Program-made: the position numbers and the translations under genes
Notes under the pieces: generated by a model
Database searches by the model: none
Told to the model about the DNA's origin: nothing
What the model saw: only the letters and a program-made list of their open reading frames with translations
Shown: in pieces, positions 33,896 through 44,500 of the stretch
Numbering within the stretch: position 1 is the stretch's first letter
Layout: every line of letters begins with the position of its first letter
From: Tigriopus japonicus
Taxonomy: Eukaryota > Arthropoda > Copepoda > Harpacticoida > Harpacticidae
Direction of reading: 5' to 3'
Length of the DNA stretch: 64,000 nt
Assembly (NCBI GenBank): GCA_010645155.1
Contig: JAAGOF010000023.1
Coordinates: forward strand, 118,421-182,420

Positions 33896-35341
33896 ATCTG
33901 GTAATTGCTTTACCACAAAAGGGCAAGTTTATTCATTCTATGCTCTCTTCAGTACATAAATTTGAGATGGCATAACTTTTCATTCTGACATTCAATTGAG
34001 CTGAAATTTGAAACACGTAGCCTCCTGAATACAAGCCAGGACTTGTTTGCCCAAGAACGCAATTGAATCAATCCTACAGGAAATCATAATTCTCATTGTA
34101 AGCCTCCCACTCCAAAAGTTCAGTGCTTCTTGTTTTAACATCTGATGACCACTGCTGTTTAAAAAAAGTGATCTAGAACAGCCCATGAAACAAACAGGGA
34201 ATCGCGATTAAAACAAAATTCAAAGCTTAAAGAGGCCTCAAGGAGCTTGAAGCTTCAGTCTGATCATGCTCTGAGCCAAAAGTTCCCTCTACATTCAATG
34301 TTGACACTTGCTTACAAATTTGCGTCTCGCTTTGGGATTCGAGCTTTTTTTGCCTTGATCTCAATTTGGACGACAAACGGTCCCAAGGGCACTTGCTCCA
34401 AAAGAACAATCCGTTGTTATTGGCACTCCTTGTGCCTGCTAGGGTGAGAACTTCCACGAGTAAGTCTGCCAAATAATCTGGAGCTGTCACGATAAGCCCG
34501 TTCCTGGAACTAAAGATAAAAAGCTGAACCAGGAAAGGTCTGCCACATCAAGGTTAAGTACATATCACAAAAGTCATTTAGCTATTCCTTTGAAACGATT
34601 TTTTGCCACTGATGGGATGTTTGAAACAAATCGAGTTTTAGACAACAAAAATTGATTGAATTTTGATACGTTCCTCTGCATGAAAAGCTTTCAACAAATT
34701 TTGAACCAAAACAAGTGTAAGCTTTTTGGGGCATTATTTCATTGAGTTCTTACCTTAAACAAAACCTTCCATGCCGGTAAAATTGATGTGAGTTTTTTTT
34801 TTCATCCTGTTCCAATGTGTTTTCTTTTGGCGATGTAAAAAAGTGTCGGACAAGCTTCGAGTTTTTGCTCCTATGGAATATTGCGACTCCAAGCAAAGCT
34901 CTTGATTGAGAAGGGAAAAAAGATACGCCATTCCATTCTTGAACTAATCTGAAGATGGATGAGAAGATCCAATCAATCATATTTGACAGGTACCTAGCTT
35001 CTCCTTAAAATAATCCTCTCCTTTGAACGGCCTTGATTTTTAAAGATCAAAATACTGTCAAGAGACAAGGTTTTTTTTCACTCTTTTATCATAAGTAACA
35101 AAAACGTTAAACTTCAGCATTGTGTTACTCTCTAGGGTTTTTATTAATCTGTGAAGAGCTTGTGACGCTTCTTCCTCAAATTGCTCAATGTTTGGGTTTG
35201 TCTTGCGAAGGTCAAAAAATAACAGGATTTCGTTCTCTTTCTCTCTGAACTTTAGATTGTTTGTGGAAGTCCGTCGACAAAGTCCTCTGTTCACCGGAAC
35301 CGACATCGTGGTGTCCCTTGAATAAAGATAGATCTCTAACC

Positions 35342-35558
35342 ATGAGTGGTGATGCTAAAACGGACGACCTTCTGTATATGTATGACTTGAACCGTGCCCT
35401 TCATCAGCCTTGGTACGCCATTTCGGCCCTTTCCTACGCCATCCTGATTTTGCTGACCTTCATGGGAAACGCTTTGGTGATTTGGACTGTGATCAGGAGG
35501 AAGTACATGTGGACGGCTAGGAACATCTTCATCCTGAACTTGGCGGTTTCTGATATAT
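35342..35558 (+). CDS. NPF-type receptor exon 1 (N-terminus, TM1, start of TM2)
   Basis: The exon starts at ATG 35342 (context aaccATGa) and ends at the donor gtaagttt at 35559 (phase 1). It encodes a 24-residue hydrophilic N-terminus, TM1 with the GN motif, and TM2 up to the conserved Asp71. No signal peptide is visible. Confidence 0.88.
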
Positions 35559-38500
35559 GTAAGTTTATAATCATTTTTGATGCCGGCAACATTTAGTTTC
35601 TCATTTAAAGCAAAGGCACAAAAAGTGTTTGACTTTGTTTTGACTCCTGAATGAAGGAAGTAAGTGCTTTAGGAGCGTCTTACTCCTAATTTGCTTAGAT
35701 TTAGGAAATTCAAGTTGTTTGATTTAGTCCACTTGATAACTTAGCCTACTAAATGTTAAAATAGTGAGAAGAGGAGTTGTAGTAAGTGAAAAAATAATAA
35801 GACAAGATTCTGCTGCACTTGAACGACATAGTTCTATTATCAACATTGACTTGTAAGCTATTATCTGTCTTTGTTGATTTCCCATCGTTCAATTGATCGT
35901 GGTGTGACCTAGTCTCTTAGGTGGTCTTAGAGGGCTATCAGAGAAATGAAACTCCAAAAAAATATTGGTGAGTCACCAAGCCTCCTGCATTGTGTGTGTG
36001 CTATGGGATTTGACGTTGAACACACTAAGTTACGTGATTCAAAACCAGAACTTGCGTTTTCAGGGAGTCAGTAGCAAAATTACTCATTTAACCGCTTTGG
36101 TTGTACAAGAGCAATGCATGATGAATCCAGTCACTTGACACCCTTGTTGCTGGATCAATGAAGTGTGTTCAAATCATAATTCGACTGACTGTGCTGAAAT
36201 GACATTTCTCTGTTAGCCCTCTAGGTGGTGTTTGTGGTTTTTTTTATCCTCACAATCTTCCATTAGCTGAGGTTTTGAGACGGATCATGTAATAGTTTCC
36301 AAACTTTTTTAACAGTTTATTCAGGCCCTAATTTCGTTGCGAGCGTGAATAGGTAAAGAGCTGAAATGCACGGAAATTGCCCTGCCAACCTTCACAAGAT
36401 TGATTGGTTTTGTCCCAGTCATGAAGATGCACGGACCAAGGCCATGATTGGGCCTTCAAGGCAATAAAAAAGAGTTTTCTCGACCATCAAGTATCTGGAA
36501 AGCAGGCTTTCCGATAAATTTTCTATCAAAGCACTACTAAGATCGTAAATTTACTTTCGGAAAGTGTTGGAATGGGCAAAGTTGCAAAAAGATAATCAAA
36601 TCAGCTTCTTTTGAGGGAAAGCAATAAACTTTAATAAAGAGAATTGGCAATACAAGCTCTTAAAAGCGGGATATTGAGAATTTCTGATGATTTTGGAGCC
36701 GGTTTTTGTCCTCTCTGTAAGACAACTTCTTTTGGATGAACTTTGAAAGTTTCGAGGATTTTTGGGAGTTACTGGGAAATAGCTTTGAAAGAAAGCGTTA
36801 GTATCCTTAAACAGCTCACATTTTTGTCTTTCTTTCGAAATACTTCTTTGTTCAAAACCAAATGTCACGACACAATAACCCTCATTAAGCCATATCCCAA
36901 TCCGAACGTTTCACATTGTTGCTTCACATCATCCAAAAAGAGTCACATAAAACAAAAAGAAACGTCCGCTAATGTTTGCAAAGAACCCGAAAGAAGCATT
37001 CGAAAGAGTAAAGCAATTTTCAATAAAAACCAATCATGAAGCTTCCTTCCCCACCTTATAGACTCGAGACAGGATTGATACGCAATAGATAAGAAGAATA
37101 CATCATCGCGATTGTCTGTAGTACTAAAACCTTCGTGATATGTTCTTAGGGTCAAGTGCATAGTGCGTAGGTGGACCAAGGACCCTCGACCTTCCTTAAG
37201 GCCAGAAGACACATGCCTCTGGCCTTTCTTCTCCTGACTGATTGACAAGACAGAAGAATCTCACAATCTTCAGATACCAGTTCAATCATTCATGAAAAGG
37301 TCGATATTGGATCGTCAGGTGTGAAATCACCAAACAGACCAGAAAATCTAATGTTGGACTTGGAAGTGAATCAGATCTTACTGTTCATAGAGAACTCAAT
37401 CTTATCGCGTGGAATTGAAAATTGAGATACAATCAACATTTCGAACATTTTTTCTAAAACGTTTCTTAGTCAGGAACCTTATTTCACCTCGGCTTTTTAT
37501 CCTATAAATGTCCTTGGTTGATATATTTGGGATAAATCGTTTTTCGTGCATTCTGAAGAGTGGATGATTATAAAGAATGTTATATCTAAATTTGGGGTAG
37601 AATTAGAAAATTGGTAGCTTGCCCTCAATTAAAAGAAGACAAAGAAAGAACTTTGTTGTAAAAAATGGTTTGAATGAGATCAAGTAAAAGTTGGAAACTA
37701 AGGCTGCCAAAGAAATGGAGAGTCAAACAAGCCTGAATAATTTGAAGATTAAAAATGAACTATTACTCTTTCCACACAAAGAGCTTTACCACCCAAAATT
37801 GATTCCTACCTTGCAAATTAACAATCAATCATGGTGCACAACAATTCTTCATTTTACTAACAACGAAGCTAACTATAGATTAAGGTGCGAAGCGCCTAGA
37901 TTCCCAACCTGAAAGCGTCCTCTGATGTTAAACGCCGCCATCTACTGATGTTTACTAGGTGGGGTGAAAAGTAACCTCCTTGACCGACAAAATGCAATCC
38001 TATTGCAAAATATGTTTATAATGCCTTGTAGTTAATTCATATTTAGGCATAAGTTTCAAATTTCAATGCATTATTGCCCTTCATTTTGTTTTGAGAGCTG
38101 ATTGATGTTGACGTGTTTGGCATCATGCTGAAAATGAATCTGATGATTTTACGGATGAAAACGTCAAAAAAGTGCATGAAATGGGGCTGGCTGACCGGAA
38201 AGTGAAGGTGCGTGAGCTGGTAGCTAACATTAAGACTATACTGAACTTTTTTCATTTTCATAAGTAATTGTTTCCGAGGGCCTTCGACAACGTCTTTGAT
38301 CGGTAGTGAAGTTTTGGAGACCACAAAAGTGGCAAAACTAATATTTAATGGTATGATCTGACGGAGCATTGATCTCATTACATTTATCAAACTTTTCTTT
38401 TGCTTCCTTCGCCATTTTACTTAGTAAAAAATATTGTTTTAAGACAAAATGAAAACCGTGTTGATCCATTTTCGACATGATGCCAAACCCGTCGTCATCA

Positions 38501-41500
38501 ATGAGCTGTCAAAACAAAATTAAGGGCAATACTCCATTGAAATTTGAAACGTATGCCTAAATATGAACGTACTTCAAAGCACTATAAGTATATTTTGCTG
38601 TAGGATTGCATTTTGTCGGTCAAGGAGGTTACTTTTCACCCCACCTAGTACTTTGAAACTCAGTGCCGAGATGGACTTAGTCAATTTGAGTCAAGTGAGC
38701 TTGCTTGTGCATGTGTGCAAAGCCTATTTTTTGCTTTCAACTTCAGATTTACCATGCTAGGGGTCTCAGTAGGGCTGGGAGTCTTCTCCATTGGCAGTGT
38801 GGCTAAGCCGTCTCAGGGTCAACCTTCTTTGGCTTGGTTTTACGGTTTTACGTAAAGAAGCTCATGGAAAAGAATATGTGGCTTAAAGTAAAATGGAGGA
38901 GGGGGGATATGCAACCAATGCCTGGAGCACTTTTTATTTTGTAATTTAATCGCCAAAATTTGCTCTGATTTTTTAAAATAAATCGCAGGCAAGCAGTCGT
39001 TGAAAACAGTGGGGATTGAGCATTTGCCAGCTACCCGCAACATCCCTGGTACGTGAATTCCGGACTTGCCGAATCCTAGTGGCCTGTGGTATTAATTTAC
39101 ATGCAGTAGTCACGGCTTTTGACAGCTTAAATGGGCCATCCTGCGGTCATTCCCGAAGGTGAGGTAAAAATTAATGCTTGCTATTGGATCACAGTTGCGA
39201 AGCAGCGTTTTGAGTCCAGAAAAAAAACTTTGATCAATCACACGAACGAATTGTTTTATTTGAACTTCCTGGTTTATTGGTGGGAACAACGGCAAATATC
39301 AGATGAAGTTTTAAAAAAATATCAATCTTTATTCCAAGATTTGGATTCATTGGATACAATTGTTTTATGTAATTAATGTCAATGTTTAAGACATATTGGG
39401 ACCCATTCTGGGTTTTTATTCGACGCCATTTGAGGCGGTTATCCACTAGATGTGAAAGGAGGGTGACTTGGGATCGAACTCATGAACCCGAGCATTGCTC
39501 AGTCACGTTATCCAACTGCGCTACAACCATCTCCCCCCATAAAGTTTTCGCTTCTTTTCCATGACCTTCTTTAGTTCTTGGAAATATGCATATGTTAAAG
39601 GACCTGTCAAGGGGTAAAACAAAGTATGGGATTTTCCACGATGAAAATTATCGCTTAAGCAAGAATTTAAAACTGTAACAAAATATAAGCAGCGAGGCTA
39701 CTCCATATGTAATGAATGAAGAGTTGTAATTAACCCTGGTTTTTGTGGGCATTTTAAAATAGCACAAAATTCCTTGTCTCTTTATTGCATGAGCTTGTAT
39801 GCTAGTAATCATATTCACCTAATATACATAATGTTGAATGCATTTGCAATTGGTAAAACAAATAAAAGTGACGAAAAGGCTTGTTTTGGTCTTGATTTGA
39901 AAAAGCTGGTTCCATTTTTCGTCAAATAGTTGCTTATTTGCAAGCCTTGAAAAAGGTACGGTTTACAATTCCCATTCCTTTTCTAAGAATGAGGAATTAT
40001 TTACGCACGAATTTCTTTCCAGATAAAGAGATTGGCATTAAAAAGTGCTAGGTACAAAAGTATTTTGTCAAAAAGGTTTTGCCGCTTTTAAGTCGTTTTT
40101 TAACTATTAATCGTCATTATGTCATTTTTATTAAAAATGCTAGTAATAACTTTCTTTACAACTGCCCTGGTTATTGGACAAAACGGTACATTTCCTTGTT
40201 AGCCTTGCTAGTAATAAAAATGAATTAAGTCTATGAAATCTTTTAAAATTATCTTTTACAATAGAAACGGAGTTTCTGAAATATAAGGGAAGACTAAATT
40301 CTTTGTAACAAACTATTTTAAATAGGGACACCCCAAGGAGGAGACGTGGTGAAGTGGATAGGGCAGTTCCTTAAAATGAGAGAGATCCCAGGTTCGACTC
40401 TCCTCCTCGACCTCTCTCGAGGAAACCTTAACACCATGGGTAGGCAACCAGTGGGTTGCAGCCCACATGTGGGCTCAAGGGTGGTCGTTGGTGGGCCCAG
40501 GAGCCATTCATTGTACTGTACTCGTGGACCAAAGGCTCTTTGATCGCTGAATTTGTGAGCCCCTGACCCTTGCAACGTTTACCAACACGTAATCAAATTT
40601 GGTGGGCCTAGACCCAAAAGTGGTTGCCGTCCCCTGCTTTAGACGTCAATCCACACCCACAGACAGAGAAGCATTCTGACACTGGACGTGAGTCTGTCTA
40701 TCGGAAAAAATGGACCATGTGATGACTGGCTTCGCTGACCAATGGGAGCCTTGACCCTCCGACCTTGGCACCAACAATCCAAAAAAATATTCATTAGGAC
40801 AAAAAAGTTGAATTGTAGAAAGAATGACCTCAAATGTTCATCTCTAAGTGTCTTATGAAATAAAAATGCTCACTTGAACACGTAGAAAATTGTGGAAAAC
40901 ATGTTTTTTCGAAATATGTTGAAAAACTAAAAGCCCCGAAAACGACCAACAAAATAAGTTTAAACTTTTGTGAACAAGAATAAGTGAAAATGATATTCAA
41001 AGTTTCAAGTGAAAGTTTGGGCCCTGGTTACAATTCGTTCACTCTATGGGACAGATTTTGATTTGAACAAAAACGCTAAAGAAAAGGAAATGTACAGAGA
41101 CGACCAAACAGGATCCTTGTCAATTCCTGATAGAATCGAGAAAGTGTCATTAAATATCTCTCCTCCTTGTTTGAAAGAGACCTTTCAGAAAAGACGCTCA
41201 ATTTAGTTTTTGAGTACTTTCAACAAAAGGGAAAGTACATCTTGGCTTTAATGAAAAATAGTTTCCAAACATAGCATTACTTGGATTGCAGTCGGGGAAG
41301 CTTAAATTGTTAGAAGATGGATCTAAGTTAGTAACCAGTCTGCCAAATTCACTGCCAAACTTTGGAGCATGTTTGAAGTACAATCTTGTTTCGCGCTAGA
41401 AAGGGTGTAGCGTTCAAATTCCACTCAAAATGGATCAAAACGGCGGGACCTGCAATCAAATTCGATCAAGCGAGATAATACTTAGAGGTTAAGTAAGTAG

Positions 41501-44500
41501 CAATCAAGACCTTATCAAGGTTCATCATCTAAAAGGCACCGTCAAGTTCGGGTTTGGGTGCCATAATCTAAGCTTGAAAGATCAATAACCATTGCACACT
41601 GTCGCCCAATATTCAATATTGGCCGATGTCAATGGGTTACTCTTAAAACTGTCGGAAGCTCAACTCACGTGGGAAAAGGGTACAAAATCAAACCTGACAG
41701 TTTGACACCTACAATGAGCGATGGCAACTCAATATTTGTACCAAAATTGTGACGAGCAGTCTCCTAAATTCATCGACAAAGAACATACAAGGTTGTTTTA
41801 AATTACCGGTTGTTGCAAAAGACGTGGGATACCTCATTTTATCGACTATCGATTGAAACCATAAATGAACTTTACTTTCATTGGAACTGATTGGCCAATT
41901 ACTCTGCTTGAAGAGTCAGAAAAAGTATTTTCACCAAAGTTCAATCTTTAAGCGACGAATATTTTTGTCGTGTAGGGTCATTTTTGAAAACAGCTTTTGT
42001 GACTCCGTCTTTTTTCTCCCGCCCTAAATTTGTCTAAAATCGAAAATATGGCGACATAAAGCGAATAAAAGCCATATTAATCTTAAGAATTGCTATTTAT
42101 CGCATCTTTTTGAGCTTCATACATTTTTTGGGAGATCAGCCATTTCCAAGTTACGGACATGGTTTTCTGTTCCATTTCCTAGGAATTACCCAGTAGTATC
42201 CCAAAAATATGTCACAGTTTACCATTAAAGTTAACTTAAGATGAAATAACATAAAAATTACAGGTGTACACCTAACACTTGGTTTTTGTGGTCTATTGAA
42301 TTACAGAAATATTAGTTTTCTATTTGATAATTAGAATTTTCAATTTTTTATTTGAATATTTAATAATTTTTTGATAATTAAAAAAAAAAAATATCTTTTG
42401 ATTAAAGAGTGCATACCTTGGGCGGGGAGTAAAACAAAAATATTTTTTTAAACAAAATAATGAGTGAATTAATTTCAAAAATACTTTACCTCATTGTACC
42501 TAAAACTACGTTCTTCAATTGGTATCAGTGCAATTAACGCTCGCAATCACAAACGGAATTTGTCACGAATGATTCTCGAGTTGTTATGGGTCTCTGTTTC
42601 GCAATTCTTGACAACCCTGTACACGTTTATGGACCATAGGAATCACACTATGTTTTACTTCCTATACAAGCATCAGTGTCAATGGCATGTTGCTTGCACT
42701 ATGCAGACAAGCTATTTTGTTCTCAAACAGAGTCAAATGACTTCTTTGTTGTGTTCATGGTTAATGAAAGTTATCTTTCCGTTCCAGTTTTATGTTTCAC
42801 GATGACAATCACAGCCGTGGATGTCTTGACCAAATATTGGCCTTTCGGGTCCAATACACTTTTTCTTTGTCGTGCTGTGAAAGCGTTTCCCTGCTCTGCG
42901 GTTTATCTCTCTTCAATTACGATTGTCATCATCGCCTTGGACCGATATCGATTTATTGTTCACTCCAGTGCCGCTCAATTAAGTTTGAATCAGGTGAGAG
43001 GAGAAAAAAGTTACAAAACGTGACATTTTTTTAATCTTTTGCTACGAAAAAACGAATCATCAGTCAAATACCTTTTGCTGCCGTGATTGTTTTTCCCCAC
43101 TTGACGAGTGTGCAAATCGTAGTACTATCAATATCTTAATCAATAGTACTGCAAATAAGATGATTGACTTGCTAGTTACATTTAAAACATGTACAACCAA
43201 ACATAGTTAATTGGGCAAATTATGGGCGACAAGTTGCACGTGTAAAGAAGGACGTGGACGCTCTGCATGAAAATCGGGAAATTATTACTGATGAATAGGC
43301 CTCGGAAAAAAAAGTTTTTTAAGTGAAATTAAGTTTTCACTTTTTTTGGCGTTTTTTTTGGTCATTTTTCGGATTTTCACTTTTTTTGGCCATTTTTAGG
43401 CCAAGAATGGATAATAAAATCAAATTTCATTGCTATTTTTTTACTTTCGGGCAATTATGAAGGCCTGATATGAGGATTTTTTTTCTTTGCCACAAAAGTC
43501 AATTGTTAAGGGTGTTTTACACGTCACTTTTTTTACCTTTTTTTCACCTTTTTTGACGTTTTCAAACTTTTTTTAGGGAAAAATGGACAACTTAAAATTA
43601 ATTATTTTGGCACTTTTCATCACTTTTTTTTCCGAGGCCTACTGATGAATTTCGAGTTCGTATATTGCCATACTTTTGCCATTTTGGCCCTTAAGGGTTA
43701 AAAAGCTTACCACTACTAAACTTCTCAAATGGGTTGATTTGTGAATCCTCAAGTAAAATATGGCAGCACTGCCAACTCGAAATCCATTTTTCTAACTACC
43801 GGTGGAACTCGAATTCGATTTAGTTAGAGTGTTGCCATATTAGTCCTTGTTTAGGTCTTCGACAAAAAGTTTATTACAATATTACAACCCGCCTTTATTA
43901 ATAGCAATTAAACTTCGCGTAAAAAGTGGCAACACTGCCAACTCGAAACTCATCACTAGAAATTATATTTGAACCGAACGATGAAGTTCCTATTGCAGCC
44001 AGCCCGCCTGCCTTAAATTTCACTTCAATCGGAGGCGTTTAGAACTTCGAGCTCCTCTTGCAAGTTCTTGTAACAAACTCATTCATTTTGGGTCTGCTCA
44101 AGTCTAGGTTTCGAAAGTACATCACTTTTGACTCAGTCATTCGATTGAGCTGAAAACTTGTGGACAGATTGTTTGTCGATTAAAATCTAACTCATGAAAA
44201 GAAAAACACATTTTGTAGGTTCAAATCCCAAAAGCAAAATTTTGCCCTTAGCAAAGCCGTGCAAAATTTCTCGTCTTTACACGAATTGAGGGGCTTATCT
44301 ATTGAACTTTGTTATGAAGAGCTGGGATCAATCCATAGAGGATGGTAGAGTGCTCAAGAGCAAAGTTAACGCACATTTTCCTGTCAGCTGTTATGTGTAT
44401 ACATTAAATCAATCAACATGGGTCTGAAAGCCAATGTGTTTATAAATTTGCACAAAACACAAAACACTCATAATGATTCTTGACAGCTACTCAATGCTTT

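Larger units (their letters stand above)
32574..34068. mobile_element. Second palindromic foldback copy, interrupted by an LTR retrotransposon
   Basis: The left part (32574-32712) matches the left arm of 27646-27958 and the right part (33896-34068) matches its right arm. The LTR element at 32713-33895 lies between them near the centre of symmetry, with a 5-bp ATCTG duplication. The sequence after 34068 (cataattctcat...gcctcccactcc) is also shared with 27965-28000. Confidence 0.75.
24938..35341. other. Intergenic region between the zinc-finger gene and the NPF-type receptor gene
   Basis: No supported gene was found. Repeats listed separately account for about 25790-26125, 27646-27958, 29809-29905, 30194-30731, 32285-32392 and 32574-34068. 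The stretches 24938-25786, 26130-27645, 27960-29808 and 30732-32284 hold only short frames without domains. The 16-mer atctcgatcagaccag occurs at both 28191 and 29251. The receptor gene's promoter and any 5' non-coding exon were not identified in 34069-35341. Confidence 0.6.
37955..38648. mobile_element. Palindromic mariner derivative with two opposed transposase fragments
   Basis: The termini CTAGGTGGGGTGAAAAGTAA are perfectly inverted and flanked by TA (37953-37954 and 38649-38650), as in mariner elements. The inverted similarity extends about 170 bp inward, past a start-like ATG. The left half, on the plus strand, encodes DENVKKVHEMGLADRKVKVR, a mariner transposase N-terminal segment. The right half, on the minus strand, encodes the preceding helix-turn-helix segment (FHFVLKQYF...AKEAKEKFDK), then an in-frame TAG where Trp is expected. 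No catalytic DD34D region is present. The element therefore looks like a 5'-to-5' fusion with an internal deletion, mobilisable only in trans. Confidence 0.82.
35559..42787 (+). other. Intron 1 of the NPF-type receptor gene
   Basis: A 7.2-kb intron. It holds a palindromic mariner derivative (37955-38648), SINE family B (39376-39538) and SINE family A with a nested hAT MITE (40340-40664). The stretches 35559-37950, 38651-39370 and 40665-42787 contain no exon or element I recognise. Confidence 0.65.
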
